Assembly: GCF_022682495.2 (NCBI RefSeq)
Contig: NC_071395.1
Location: 57,799,242-57,863,241 of the forward strand
DNA length: 64,000 nucleotides
Origin: Desmodus rotundus
Taxonomy: Eukaryota; Chordata; Mammalia; Chiroptera; Phyllostomidae
Direction of reading: 5' to 3'
Below, in pieces: positions 34,592 to 45,404 of the stretch; position 1 is the first letter of the stretch, and the number at the start of each line of letters is the position of its first letter. The position numbers and the translations under genes are program-made. Below the pieces are notes generated by a model, which was not told the DNA's origin, did not search any database, and saw only the letters and a program-made list of their open reading frames with translations.

Positions 34592-35058
34592 CAGAATATA
34601 AATTCTTTTCAAATGTACATGGAATGTTTTCTAAGATACACCATATGTTAGGGCAAAACATAAGTCTCAATAAATTTAAAAAGATTGAAATCATATCAAG
34701 CATATTCTCTGACCATAATGCTATGAAACTAGAAATCAATCACAAGAAGAAAACTGAAAAAACAAATAAAGAAATGGAAGCTAAACATGTCATTAAACAA
34801 TGAATGGGTTAACCATGAGGCCAAGGAATAAATCAAAGATACCTGAAACAAATGAAAATGAGAACACACAATCCAAAATCTGTGGGACACAGGGAGCACT
34901 GTCCTAAGAGGGAAATTCATAGCGTTACAGGCCTACTTCATGAATAAGAAAAATCTCAAGTAAACAATCTAATTTTACACTTAAAGGGACTTGTGAAAGA
35001 ACAACAAGCAAAGCCCAAAGTGAGTAAACAGAAGGAAATACCTAGGATCAGAGCAGAG

Positions 35059-36166
35059 GGAGAGGCCCATGTTTGTGGTTGCCACAAGTATCACAAAGCC
35101 ACGGGTCAGCTTTCAGGTGGTCTAGGTGTTTATTTGGAACTGGCTTCTGGAATGCATCAGGCCAAAAATGCCTCTCTTTGGGACTATGTTCAGTCCAAAG
35201 AAGACACCCCTTTGGAAGTCTGGTTCTCTCTCCAATTTGCATAATTTGGATCAGTCAACCTGGGAGGTGGAGCTGAGCCTTGACTATGGAATCCCACTAT
35301 GATCTTGGCTGGACAAACCTGAAGTTTGAAAATTGTCATTAGATAGCACAGGCAGGAATTACTGGAGGTGTGGACTGGAGGGAGGCTCAGTGTCTCCAGA
35401 AGAAAACAGTTTCTTGCAGATCAAATTGGACATCCTACTTGACATGTTCTCTGAGACCACTATGAAATACCAAATAATGAAGAAGAAACTGGATGAACTG
35501 ATAGTGTCAACTGGAGAAGGATATGAAGAGCTCCAAAGACATTTGTTAGGAGAATAGGGAGAAATCTACTGATCAGAGGAGTAGGATAGAGCTGAAGGTG
35601 GGTTTTTTTTTTTAGCAAAACTAGCGGATTAGGTCTGGGGGAGAGTACCGTGGAACCAGCACCCTTTAGTGGCAATAGAAAGGTGACGACATAATAGAGG
35701 AAGCCCAGATTCCAGGCCAGGGCAGTAAATAGCAATGACTCTGGCTGCACAGCACAGGGAGGCCAGTCTGTGAACTACGCCTCGTGGAAGACTAGTGGTG
35801 GTAAGACTTCGGGTGCTCTTTAGTCACTTAATATACGAATGCACCTGTCCCAAGTTCAATCTCATTGGACAGACACTCTTGGGAGAATCAGCTGGAGTTC
35901 ATATTTGCATCCCCTCATATTGGTATTTGGGACATGGCCGAGATCTAAAGAGCCCTGTATGAGGTGGTTTCAGATGAGCAGCTATCCTGGTCTTCTGCCC
36001 CTCAGGCCACTCTCTCCATCCTTTCAATAAAGAGTGCTCATTCACCAAATCCACAAGCTCCTCTGGCTTCAGCTTCTCAGCAGCAAGCACCAGCCTTCTA
36101 TGCAACACTATATTTTTGTGCTACCTGTTTACATTACTTTTTTCAATTAAATGATGTTATGTTTTT
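35059..36166 (+). pseudogene. CBY1: CBY1 (Chibby) processed pseudogene
   Basis: An intronless copy. From ATG at 35168 it reads MPLFGTMFSPKKTP, then SLSNLHNLDQSTWEVEL and LDYGIP. It loses frame near 35293 and has stops (for example TGA in the old SLKFEN region). Later another frame gives KLDILLDMFSETT...KKLDEL, the Chibby coiled-coil leucine-zipper end. Human CBY1 (126 aa, recalled) has the same order. A long 3' UTR-like part continues to an A-rich end at about 36166. Target repeats GATCAGAGCAGA occur at 35046-35057 and 36172-36183. Functional CBY1 is a basal-body protein and beta-catenin antagonist; this copy is dead. Confidence 0.88.
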
Positions 36167-36192
36167 AAAAAGATCAGAGCAGAGATATTGGG

Positions 36193-36203
36193 AAGATGGC
36201 GGC
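36193..36203 (+). promoter_or_regulatory. YY1-type site at the L1 5' end
   Basis: AAGATGGCGGC begins about 10 bp inside the element. In human L1 a YY1 site at a similar position directs accurate transcription start. The same word is at 53821-53831 at the start of HAL1 copy 4. Confidence 0.6.
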
Positions 36204-36829
36204 AACATAGGTGGGAGCGGAGTCCACTTCCCCTCAACGCCAGGGAAATACCTAGCTGATCTGAGGAGCAGAGCGAACAGCCAACAGTATTCCAGCATAT
36301 ACGAAGATTAGAGACCAAAGATAGAGGACACTGAAAGATCTGACGGTAAGAAGAGTGCTCAAGGACAATAAGGTCCACGGGACCCAGGACCGCGCGGTAC
36401 AAGGGCGGCAGAAGCGCCAGCCCTGACGCAGGGGCTGCGGCAGGAGTCTTGGGAGAGGGCCAGGCTGCGCTGTGAGCAGCCAGGTGCTTGATTAGACCAG
36501 GGGGGCTTGAAAAGGAGGAATTTCTCAAAAAGAAAAAGAAAATAGAGACACTCAGGGGCTAATTAGAGAACTCTCGGTAGTAGCCGAGGCCCCTGGCGCC
36601 CCTCCCCCTCCACCCCTGGACTGCTACGCTCACCTGAGGTCCGGTCGCGAGCGCGAGCAGATTAGCGAACGGGACCCACACTTGAAACCCCGGAGGGGCG
36701 CCCACACCTGAAACCTCCGAGATAATTTGGACCAGAGTTAGCTGCTCTACCCACAGGCCCAAAACCTCGGAACCGAGTGCCGCGTGATTCGGTCCCAGGG
36801 CGGCCCCACCCGCCCGAGAGACTCAAGCC

Positions 36830-37125
36830 CAGGGCGGCTGGATCGGGCCCCCAAGCACAGAGCCTGTGGCTCAGCGGGCTGCGCGCGCTCACCAAGCACA
36901 GGGCCGGCTGGGTGCCTGTTTTCTAAATACAAAGCTGCTGGCGAGTGTCCTAACGCCAAGGCGGCTGAATCCGCCACCTGCGCGCCAGCGTTCCAAGCCC
37001 TGGCGGCTCTATTGGTCCGCCGGCTGCGCGCTCAGGGCACAAAATAACGTCACAGACCCAAAGCGGCTGGATTCCCCTGCTGCGCGCGCACGCGTCACGA
37101 GCCAAAGCAGCTGGATTGGCTGATC
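36830..37125 (+). repeat. Imperfect tandem units in the L1 5' UTR
   Basis: A motif of the form AAGC(G)GCTGGATT...CTGCGCGC recurs about five or six times (near 36835, 36870, 36960, 36995, 37060 and 37103) at roughly 40-60 bp spacing. This looks like monomer-type promoter repeats. The region is CpG-dense. Confidence 0.6.
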
Positions 37126-37283
37126 AACGGACTGATTAACTGCCAGGGACCACACTTACAAAACAGCGAAGAGTGTGACCCAGGAAGAGAGAAAAGTGAA
37201 ACCAATCCTTCCAAACACCCCCGCCCGTTGCACAGACAGGACACCAGCAGAAATAACCTGACCGGTTTAAAGCCAACAGAAGG

Positions 37284-37640
37284 TTTTTTTTTGGTTTTTT
37301 TTTTTTGTTTTTTTTTTTTAATCCTTTTTCTTTTTTTTCCTTTCCCCCTGAATTCCTTCTTCCTCTCTCTTTTTTTCTTTTTTTTTCATTCTTTCTTCCT
37401 CCCATCCTTTACCATTTTTATGTCTTCTTCCTGCCTTCTTTTATCTATTTCTATGTTTTAATTTTTGCTAAAATTCCTTCTTATCTTGCCTCCGATCTTT
37501 CTTTATTCTTCCCTCCTTCCTTCCTTTCCTCCTTTCCTATTTCCTTTTTCCCTCCTTCCCATCTTTCTTTTGGTGTGTTTTGTGTGTGTGTGTGTGTGTG
37601 TTTTTTTTTTCTTTTCTTTCGCCCCCCCTTTCTCTTTTTC
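37284..37640 (+). repeat. Polypyrimidine tract of L1 5' UTR
   Basis: About 350 bp almost wholly T and C, with a (GT)n patch at 37577-37600, just upstream of ORF1. The equivalent place in the old L1 at 47600-47830 is also T-rich, so it is a family feature. Confidence 0.85.
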
Positions 37641-37859
37641 CCACAGGTGAGACAACAAAACCTGGAGTGCTGAAAAGACTAGAGATAGACCGTGTTAAAC
37701 ACATAAACGTCAGCTCAAGACCAGTGAGCACAGGAGAGTAAGGAGACAGCACCACCGAATCCCATTGGCATTCTACCATAGAAGTTCATATCATAAATCC
37801 AGGGAGTCAGAACAAAGCAATTTAAGACGCAGAGGCCAACAAGAAGAACCTCACAAACA

Positions 37860-38792
37860 ATGGGAAGACAAAGAAACAATTCCCAAATGAAAGGAAAGGA
37901 GGAAGTCTCAGAAAGAATACTAACCGAAAAAGAGGCAAGTCAACTATCAGATACTGAGTTCAAAGCAATGGTCATCAGGAAACTCACTGAGCTCTCTGAG
38001 CTCAAAGAGAACTACCAGAAACTACAAGGAAACTACAATGAACTCACTGCAAACTATATCAACATGAAAAAGGAAATAGAAAATATCAACAAGAGCCAAG
38101 CGGAAATGAAGAATACAATTTCTGAATTGAAGAACACAGTAGAAGGAATTAAAAGCAGACTTGATGAAGCAGAGGATCGGATCAGCGAGCTGGAGGATAA
38201 AGTAGAAAAAAACACCCAGAAGGAGCAAGAAAAGGAAAAGAGGCTCAGAAAGAATGAAGAGGCAATAAGGGAAATGCAGGACAACATGAAACGTAACAAT
38301 ATCCGTATAATAGGAATACCAGAAGGAGAAGAAGAAGAGCAAGGGATAGAAAACCTGTTTGAAAAAGTAATGATGGAAAATTTCCCTAATCTGAGGAGAG
38401 AAAAAGTCACCCAAATCCAGGAAACACAGAGAGTCCCAAGCAAGAGGAACCCAAAGAGACCCACTGCAAGACACATCATAATTAAAATGGCAAATTTCCA
38501 AGACAAAGAGAGGATCTTAAAGGCAGCAAGGGAGAAAAAGGAAGTAACATACAAGGGAGCCCCGATAAGGTTAGCAACTGACTTCTCAATGGAAACGCTC
38601 CAAGCCAGAAGAGAATGGCAAAAAATATTCCAAGTAATGAGAACCAGAGGCCTCCAACCAAGACTACTTTACCCAGCAAGGCTCTCAATCAAGATAGAAG
38701 ACCAAATAAAGAGCTTCCCAGACAAAAGAAGTCTAAAAGAATACAGCTCCACCAAACCAGCTCTGCAAGAGATGCTAAAGGGACTGCTTTAA
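37860..38792 (+). CDS. L1 ORF1 protein (RNA-binding chaperone), intact
   Basis: 310 codons, ATG to TAA. The N-terminal part is basic. Residues about 45-140 are heptad-rich (LSELKENYQKLQ...ISELEDKV) and should form the trimeric coiled coil. The RRM starts near residue 146 (NNIRIIGIPEGEE). The C-terminal domain carries ARREWQKIFQVM and the RLLYPARLSI signature near residues 240-285. The protein coats L1 RNA and chaperones target-primed reverse transcription. Human ORF1p is somewhat longer (338 aa). No stop or frameshift. It is preceded by the long 5' UTR and followed 46 bp later by ORF2, presumably translated by termination-reinitiation. Confidence 0.96.
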   Translation: MGRQRNNSQMKGKEEVSERILTEKEASQLSDTEFKAMVIRKLTELSELKENYQKLQGNYNELTANYINMKKEIENINKSQAEMKNTISELKNTVEGIKSRLDEAEDRISELEDKVEKNTQKEQEKEKRLRKNEEAIREMQDNMKRNNIRIIGIPEGEEEEQGIENLFEKVMMENFPNLRREKVTQIQETQRVPSKRNPKRPTARHIIIKMANFQDKERILKAAREKKEVTYKGAPIRLATDFSMETLQARREWQKIFQVMRTRGLQPRLLYPARLSIKIEDQIKSFPDKRSLKEYSSTKPALQEMLKGLL

Positions 38793-38838
38793 GGAAAGGA
38801 AGGAAAAGAGAAAGACAGAGGAACACAGGTAGGAAATA

Positions 38839-41800
38839 ATGGCAATGAATAACTACCTATCGATAATAACCTTAAATGTAAATGGATTAAATGCTCCAAT
38901 CAAAAGACATAGAACAGCTGAATGGATAAGAAAACATGACCCACACATATGCTGCCTACAAGAAACCCATCTCAGGACAAAAGACTTACACAGACTGAAA
39001 GTGAAGGGCTGGAAACAAATTTTCCAAGCAAACGGACAGGAAAAAAAAGCAGGGGTAGCAATACTCATATCAGACAAAATAGACTTCCAAAGAAGGGCCA
39101 TAAAGAGAGACCCAGAAGGTCACTTCATAATACTCAAAGGAAGAATCCACCAAGAAGACATAAACATTGTAAATATATATGCACCCAACATAGGAGCACC
39201 CAAATACATAAAGAAAATATTGGAGGATTTCAAGAAAGATATTGACAGCAACACAATTATAGTAGGGGATTTTAACACCCCACTATCAAAAATGGACAGG
39301 TCTTCCAAACAAAAGATCAACAAAGATATTGTGTCACTTAACAATACCTTAGAGGAAATGGACTTAACTGATATATACAGAGCTTTGCATCCCAAAGAAG
39401 CAAAATACACGTTCTTTTCAAGTGTCCATGGAACTTTTTCAAAGATAGACCACATGATAGGACACAAAGCAAGCCTCAACAAATTCAAGAAAATTGAAAT
39501 CATATCAAGCATCTTCTCTGACCACAAGGGTCTGAAACTAGAAACCAACGCCAAGGGTAAAAACCCAAAACACTCAAAAGCATGGAGACTGAATAGCATG
39601 CTATTAAACAATGAATGGGTCAAGAACGAGATTAGGGAAGAAATCAAAAACTTCCTGGAAACAAATGAAAACGAACTCACAACAACCCAAAACCTATGGG
39701 ACACAGCAAAGGCAGTCCTGAGAGGGAAGTTCATAGCAATACAGGCCTACCTTAAGAAGTTAGAAACAGTTCACACAAACAACCTAACCCTACGCCTACA
39801 AGAACTGGAGGAACAACAACAAAAACAGCCCAGAGCAAGCAGAAGGAAGGAAATAACCAAGATCAGAGCAGAACTAAATGACATAGAGACTAAAAGCACA
39901 ATTGTAAGGATCAATGAATCCAGGAGCTGGTTCTTTGAAAAGATAAACAAAATTGACAAGCCTTTAAGTAGGCTCATCAAAAAGAAAAGAGAGAGGATCC
40001 AAATAAACAGAATTAGAAATGAAAGTGGAGAGATTACAACTGATACCACAGAGATACAAAGGATCGTAAGAAATTACTATGAAGACCTGTATGCTAAGAA
40101 ATTTGAAAACCTAGATGAAATGGACACATTTCTAGAAAAATATAATCTTCCAAAACTGAATGAAGAAGAAGCAGAAAACCTGAACAGACCAATATCAGCA
40201 AAGGAAATTGAAGCAGTCATCAAGAAACTCCCATCACACAAAAGCCCTGGACCAGATGGTTTCACAGGAGATTTCTACAAAGCATTTAAGGAAGAACTAA
40301 CCCCTATCCTTCACAGACTATTCGAAAAAATCCAAACTGATGGAAGACTCCCAAACTCTTTTTATGAAGTCAACATCATCCTCATCCCAAAACCAGATAA
40401 AGACACAACGAAGAAAGAAAACTTCAGGCCAATATCGCTGATGAACATAGACGCTAAAATTCTCAACAAAATATTAGCAAACCGCATCCAGCAATATATT
40501 AAAAAGATCATCCACCATGACCAAGTGGGATTCATCCCAGGGATGCAAGGATGGTACAATATTCGCAAATCAATAAACATAATACATCACATCAACAACA
40601 GCAAAGACAAAAATCACATGATCATATCAATAGATGCGGAAAAAGCATTTGATAAGATACAGCACCCATTTCTGATAAAAACACTCAGCAAAGTGGGAAT
40701 AAAGGGAGCAGTCCTCAACATAATTAAGGCCTTATATGAGAGACCTACAGCCAACATCACACTCAATGGACAAAAACTTAGAGCTTTCCCACTAAGATCA
40801 GGAACAAGACAAGGATGCCCTCTCTCACCACTCCTATTCAACATAGTATTGGAAGTCCTAGCCACAGCAATCAGACAAGAAAAAGCAATAAAAGGCATCC
40901 AAATTGGAAAGGAGGAAATGAAACTGTCACTGTTTGCAGACGACATGATAGTGTACATGGAAAACCCTATAGACTCCACTCAAAAACTACTCGACCTAAT
41001 AAATGAATTTGGCAAAACAGCTGGATACAGAGTCAATACCCAGAAATCAAAGGCATTCCTGTACACCAGCAACGAAACTGCAGAAACAGAAATCAGGAAA
41101 AAAATCCCATTCGATATAGCAACAAGAAAAATAAAGTACCTAGGAATAAACCTAACCAAGGAGGTAAAAGACCTGTACTCAGAAAACTACACAACACTGA
41201 AGAAAGAAATTAAGGAAGATACAAACAAATGGAAGCATGTACCATGTTCATGGATTGGAAGAATCAACATTATCAAAATGGCCATACTACCCAAAGCAAT
41301 TTATAGATTCAATGCAATCCCTATTAGAGTACCCATGACATATTTCACAGATATAGAACAAACATTGCAGAAATTCATATGGAACCATAAACGTCCTCGA
41401 ATAGCTGCAGCAATTTTGAGAAAGAAAAACAAAGCAGGAGGGATCACAATACCTGATATCAAACTGTATTACAAGGCCACTGTAATCAAAACAGCCTGGT
41501 ACTGGCATAAAAACAGTCACATAGACCAATGGAACAGAATAGAGAGCCCAGAAATAAACTCAAGTCTATACGATCAATTAATATTTGACAAAGGAGGCAG
41601 GAGCATAAAATGGAGCAAAAACAGCCTCTTCAACAGATGGTGTTGGGAGATCTGGACAGCTACGTGCAAAAAAATGAAACTCGATCACCAACTTACGCCA
41701 TACACGAAAATAAACTCAAGATGGATAAAAGACTTAAATATAAGCCGTAACACCATAAAAGTCCTTGAGGAAAACATTGGCAGGAAAATCTCAGACATTC

Positions 41801-42660
41801 CACGCAGCAACATCCTCACAGACACATCCCCTAAAGCAAGGGACATAAAGGAAAGAATAAACAAATGGGACCTCATCAAAATAAAAAGCTTCTGCATGGC
41901 TAAAGAAAACAGCACCAAATTACAAAGAGTACCAACAGTATGGGAAAACATATTTGCCAACGATACCTCAGACAAGGGCCTGATCTCCAAAATATATAAA
42001 GAACTCACTCGACTCCACTCCAGGAAGACAAACAACCCAATTAAAAAATGGGCAAAGGACTTGAACAGACACTTCTCCAAGGAAGACATACAGAGGGCCC
42101 AGAGACATATGAAAAGATGCTCAGCATCACTACCCATCAGAGAGATGCAAATTAAAACCACAATGAGGTATCATCTCACACCAGTCAGAATGGCCAACAT
42201 AAACAAATCCACAAACAAATGTTGGAGAGGATGTGGAGAAAAGGGAACCCTTGTGCACTGTTGGTGGGAATGCAGACTGGTGAGGCCACTGTGGAAAACA
42301 ATATGGAATTTCCTCAGAAAACTAAAAATGGAACTGCCCTTTGACCCAGTAATTCCGCTGCTGGGATTATACCCTAAGAACACTGAAACACCAATCCAAA
42401 AGAATCTGTGCACCCCAATGTTCATAGCAGCACAATTTACAATAGCCAAGTACTGGAAGCAACCGAAGTGCCCATCAGCAAACGAGTGGATCCAAAAACT
42501 ATGGTATATTTACACAATGGAATTCTACGCAGCAGAGAGAAAGAAGGAGCTTATACCCTTTGCAACAGCATGGATGAAACTGGAGAGCATTATGCTAAGT
42601 GAAATAAGCCAGGAAGTGAGGGACAAGTACCATATGATCTCACCTTTAACTGGAACATAA
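38839..42660 (+). CDS. L1 ORF2 protein (endonuclease-reverse transcriptase), intact
   Basis: 1273 codons, about the usual length of mammalian ORF2p. An APE-type endonuclease (LNVNGLN with N13, QETH with E42, GDFN, and SDH near residue 230) nicks TTTT/AA targets. The Z region and reverse transcriptase follow, with FADD at residues 699-702 (catalytic Asp pair) and [13 protein letters not shown] before it. A C-terminal Cys-rich motif (CWRGCGEKG...HCWWEC) starts near residue 1128. The product copies L1 RNA, SINEs, HAL1 and cellular RNAs into DNA at the nick. All motifs are intact, so activity is plausible but untested. ATG at 38839 is the first in frame after ORF1. Confidence 0.97.
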   Translation: MAMNNYLSIITLNVNGLNAPIKRHRTAEWIRKHDPHICCLQETHLRTKDLHRLKVKGWKQIFQANGQEKKAGVAILISDKIDFQRRAIKRDPEGHFIILKGRIHQEDINIVNIYAPNIGAPKYIKKILEDFKKDIDSNTIIVGDFNTPLSKMDRSSKQKINKDIVSLNNTLEEMDLTDIYRALHPKEAKYTFFSSVHGTFSKIDHMIGHKASLNKFKKIEIISSIFSDHKGLKLETNAKGKNPKHSKAWRLNSMLLNNEWVKNEIREEIKNFLETNENELTTTQNLWDTAKAVLRGKFIAIQAYLKKLETVHTNNLTLRLQELEEQQQKQPRASRRKEITKIRAELNDIETKSTIVRINESRSWFFEKINKIDKPLSRLIKKKRERIQINRIRNESGEITTDTTEIQRIVRNYYEDLYAKKFENLDEMDTFLEKYNLPKLNEEEAENLNRPISAKEIEAVIKKLPSHKSPGPDGFTGDFYKAFKEELTPILHRLFEKIQTDGRLPNSFYEVNIILIPKPDKDTTKKENFRPISLMNIDAKILNKILANRIQQYIKKIIHHDQVGFIPGMQGWYNIRKSINIIHHINNSKDKNHMIISIDAEKAFDKIQHPFLIKTLSKVGIKGAVLNIIKALYERPTANITLNGQKLRAFPLRSGTRQGCPLSPLLFNIVLEVLATAIRQEKAIKGIQIGKEEMKLSLFADDMIVYMENPIDSTQKLLDLINEFGKTAGYRVNTQKSKAFLYTSNETAETEIRKKIPFDIATRKIKYLGINLTKEVKDLYSENYTTLKKEIKEDTNKWKHVPCSWIGRINIIKMAILPKAIYRFNAIPIRVPMTYFTDIEQTLQKFIWNHKRPRIAAAILRKKNKAGGITIPDIKLYYKATVIKTAWYWHKNSHIDQWNRIESPEINSSLYDQLIFDKGGRSIKWSKNSLFNRWCWEIWTATCKKMKLDHQLTPYTKINSRWIKDLNISRNTIKVLEENIGRKISDIPRSNILTDTSPKARDIKERINKWDLIKIKSFCMAKENSTKLQRVPTVWENIFANDTSDKGLISKIYKELTRLHSRKTNNPIKKWAKDLNRHFSKEDIQRAQRHMKRCSASLPIREMQIKTTMRYHLTPVRMANINKSTNKCWRGCGEKGTLVHCWWECRLVRPLWKTIWNFLRKLKMELPFDPVIPLLGLYPKNTETPIQKNLCTPMFIAAQFTIAKYWKQPKCPSANEWIQKLWYIYTMEFYAAERKKELIPFATAWMKLESIMLSEISQEVRDKYHMISPLTGT

Positions 42661-42908
42661 GCAATAGAAGAAAAAAGCAAACAAAATATAACCAGAGACA
42701 TTGAAGTTAAGAACAATCTAACAATAGCCAGGGCGGGGGTGGGGGGTGGGGGCGGGGATAGTGGGAAGAGGGTATTACAGGAACTACTATAAAGGACACA
42801 TGGACAAAACCAAGGGGGAGGGTGGAGAGGGGGGAGGGAGGTGGGTTCACCTGGGGTGGGGTAGAGGGATGGGGAGAAAAGGCATACAACTGTAATTGCA
42901 TAACAATT
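42661..42908 (+). other. L1 3' UTR with G-rich tract
   Basis: Contains runs of G (42730-42765 and 42820-42875), as in other L1 3' UTRs, then the end phrase CAACTGTAATTGCATAACAATT and poly(A). The G runs could form quadruplexes. Confidence 0.8.
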
Positions 42909-43049
42909 AAAAAAAAAAAAAAAAAAAAGATCAGAGCAGAAATAAACAAAATAGTCTTAAAAAATACTAAAAATCAATGAATCCAGAGCTGATTCTTTGA
43001 AAATATAAACAAGACTGGCAAATTTAATCAGACTCATCAAGAAAAAAGA

Positions 43050-44970
43050 AATAGCTTGGGTTCTCCAGGACTTAACAGGACTTACCAAGGTCTAGACTGT
43101 GTCATCTGAGTCACTAAAAACTGTAACTGAAACGTAGCCTTGGCTGCCTGCCACAACGAAAGCCAAACTCATGAGGCAGGTGGTGGTGCAAAAGGAAAGA
43201 GGTTTATTCATGTGTCATGACCTAGGAGAATGGAGGACTCCTGTCTCATAGAACATCCCCCTTCCTGCTCAAGCAAGGATAAGAAGGGGAGGGCTGTTTT
43301 CTCTCTCATTATCTTGCTATCTTTTGGCACACTTCAGCCCTGTCTTTCTAGTGTTTGGTGTGCTTGAGTCCTATCCATCTATTTTTCTAGCTTTTGGTAC
43401 ACTCAGTGTAAGAACCTGCCCCTGTGCCATTTTGGTCAATGGGGGAAGCTCCCCAGTAGTCCAACTGACTATCTACAGTTACAACAACATACTCAAAAAA
43501 CCCTTCATGACCCAAACCAAGGAGGAAACACACATTGTGGGGCAACCAGAAATCCCAAAGGGGCTGAGACTGGGAAGAGGATGAGGTGCTGGGTACAGCT
43601 GAGTAGGAAGCCAGTATCCAGGCCCAGGTTGGGAGAGCTCAGAGGGGCCCAGCAAGGACAGAAATGGGATCACCAGCAGGAACCTCCCCCAACAAAAAGA
43701 AGAGAAGGGACAGGAAGTGGAAATTGCCAAGGAGGCTGAGATTTCCAAGAAAGAGACTGCATTTTAAACTGAAAGTAACTGTTGGACAAATCACATGGAG
43801 CAGGAAGGGGCAGTGTGCCAAAGAGGAATTCAGTGTGAGAACACAAAGTGACAATTTTGCATTATTAAGTCCCCATGAATTGCTGTAAGAAGCCTGGCGT
43901 AGGCCCTGTGTGTTGCTACTGTCTTTCCCTCTCCATGGAGGGACATTTCCCTACTGCCAAGCTGTGGGCACACATGCTCCTCACCTTGGCCATCCCTGCT
44001 GTCTCAGTTGAGACTGGTTTTCATGGTTTTATGACTCCAAGTACTCCAGAGTCCCACAGTGCTTGGGCCCTTACACTTTCTGAAATGCAAACATCCTATG
44101 CCCCTTGCTTGAAATTGGCATCTTTGTTTCTACTTAGCTCTTCCTTTTTTTGTGTTTTTCAAGCTGTTCTCTATAATTACTCCCTACAACGAGCATCAGA
44201 GTCAGAGACCCTCATCACGGGCCCCAACTCTCCTTGCCACATGTACCTTTAAATGATACTCCTCAGCACTCCCCAGTGTTTCTGGAGGGCTGATTAAGTT
44301 AAAGAAAATCTAGGAGTTTTTATTGCAAAATTGAATCTAGAAGAAAAACAAACATTCTGAGAAAAAATAGATAAATTATGTCTCAAAAGCAACAGGTGCA
44401 GTGTGGTGAGAATTTGTGAACCTTACTAAAAATCAGTGACGTGTAAAATGTAAAAGTCATTTACATTTTATTTTACTGATGAACTATAAATATTTTCACA
44501 TAAGAAAGAGTATATTGAATTTCTTCTAGAATTTTTTTCTGTATAATTCTGTTTTTTCCCTATATTTTGTCTCCTTTAAAATAAATTTATAATTAATTCT
44601 TCCTTAGAAAGAGAAGGCAAATATTTCACTGTGAGGGTTAGAGGAAAATCCTGGCCTTCCAGTTTACTTACATTTTTAAATTAGTTACCAAAAACAAAAT
44701 CAGAGATTTTTCTTCAAATAAATTTTATTAATAGGTTTCTGTTTAAGTCTTAGAATTCTAGAACCAATTCAACCATCTCATTTCTTCAAGCAACATAAAA
44801 CCCAGAGCCAGGACAGGTGGCCCACCTGAGTCAGAGCATGGATTCTTCAGCGGTCCACGGCCTCCATTTCCCCCTGCACCTCTTAGACTCAGCACATACC
44901 TCTCATTTATATCGCTTGCTAGAAACTCTAAGATTTTGAATTCCCAACTTCTGATTCCCAATCATATCAC
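43050..44970. other. Unassigned, LTR-like left part
   Basis: At about 43190-43210 the plus strand has GGAAAGAGGTTTATTC, whose complement GAATAAACCTCTTTCC resembles a retroviral polyadenylation region. This suggests a reverse-oriented LTR somewhere in 43069-43530, but I cannot fix its ends. The rest (43540-44970) holds nothing I recognise. Confidence 0.35.
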
Positions 44971-44974
44971 TCCC

Positions 44975-45185
44975 CCCACCCAGACTCATTGAGATAATTG
45001 ACAAATAACATTGTGTGAGTTTAAGGTGTACAATGTGATTATTTGATACATTTATATGTTGTGAAATGATTACCCAAACAAGATTACTTAACACATCTGT
45101 CACTTAACACAGTTATGTGTGTGTGTGTGTGTGTGTGTGTGGTAAAAATGATTAAGATTACTGTCTTAACAAATGTCAGGTACAC
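44975..45185 (-). mobile_element. Old L1 3' UTR fragment with (GT)n
   Basis: 'tgagataattgacaaataacattgtgtgagtttaaggtgtacaatgtg' is a complement L1 3' UTR phrase. A (TG)n microsatellite lies at about 45114-45140. Confidence 0.75.
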
Positions 45186-45193
45186 AATTTTTC

Positions 45194-45404
45194 ACCCTGA
45201 CTGATGCGGCTCAGTGGGTTGGGCATCTACCGCAAACAAGGCTGTCACGGGTTTTGTTCCCAGTCAGGACACATGCCTGGTTTGTGGGCTAGGTCCCTGC
45301 TTGGCAGCGAGCAAGAGGAAACTGACTGATGTTTCTCTCCCTCTCTTTCTCCCTCCCTTCCCCTCTCTCTAAAAGTAAATGAACAAATTAAATCTTTTTT
45401 TTTA
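45194..45404 (+). mobile_element. Ves-type SINE
   Basis: ACCCTGACTGATGCGGCTCAG head and the usual tail. Target repeats TA(C/T)ACAA(T/C)TTTTC on both sides. Confidence 0.93.

Larger units (their letters stand above)
36184..42927 (+). mobile_element. Full-length L1 with both ORFs intact
   Basis: About 6.7 kb: 5' UTR 36184-37859, ORF1 37860-38792, a 46-bp spacer, ORF2 38839-42660, then a G-rich 3' UTR and poly(A) to 42927. Target repeats (AAAA)GATCAGAGCAGA lie at about 36167-36183 and 42924-42940, with AAAA at the cleavage position as expected for L1 endonuclease. CpG-rich 5' UTR, open frames and conserved catalytic residues suggest a young and possibly still mobile copy. Confidence 0.96.
31900..43045 (+). 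mobile_element. Old L1 (host), split by five insertions
   Basis: The L1 5' UTR starts near 'cctcctcccaggaccaaattgg' (31920), with an ORF1 remnant from 32890 (ATGGGAAGACAAAGAAACAAG) that lacks most of its middle. ORF2 begins near 33150 ('tcactttaaatgtaaatggctt') and continues in pieces 33171-33284, 33525-33702, 34280-35058 and 42928-43045. The interruptions are a SINE, a solo LTR, a tRNA-half retrocopy, a CBY1 processed pseudogene and a full-length L1. The coding frame is destroyed. Confidence 0.85.

Noticed and set aside
34545..34605. Functional tRNA gene with GCA (Cys-like) anticodon
   Set aside because: The sequence stops after the anticodon arm. There is no T arm or acceptor 3' strand, and it is flanked by target repeats.
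36350..37110. CpG island of a host gene promoter
   Set aside because: It is the 5' UTR of the full-length L1, delimited by target duplications. No host exon lies next to it.
38022..38554. Long antisense open frames opposite L1 ORF1
   Set aside because: Shadow frames of ORF1, rich in Leu/Ser/Phe from reversed Lys/Glu codons. No signal of their own.
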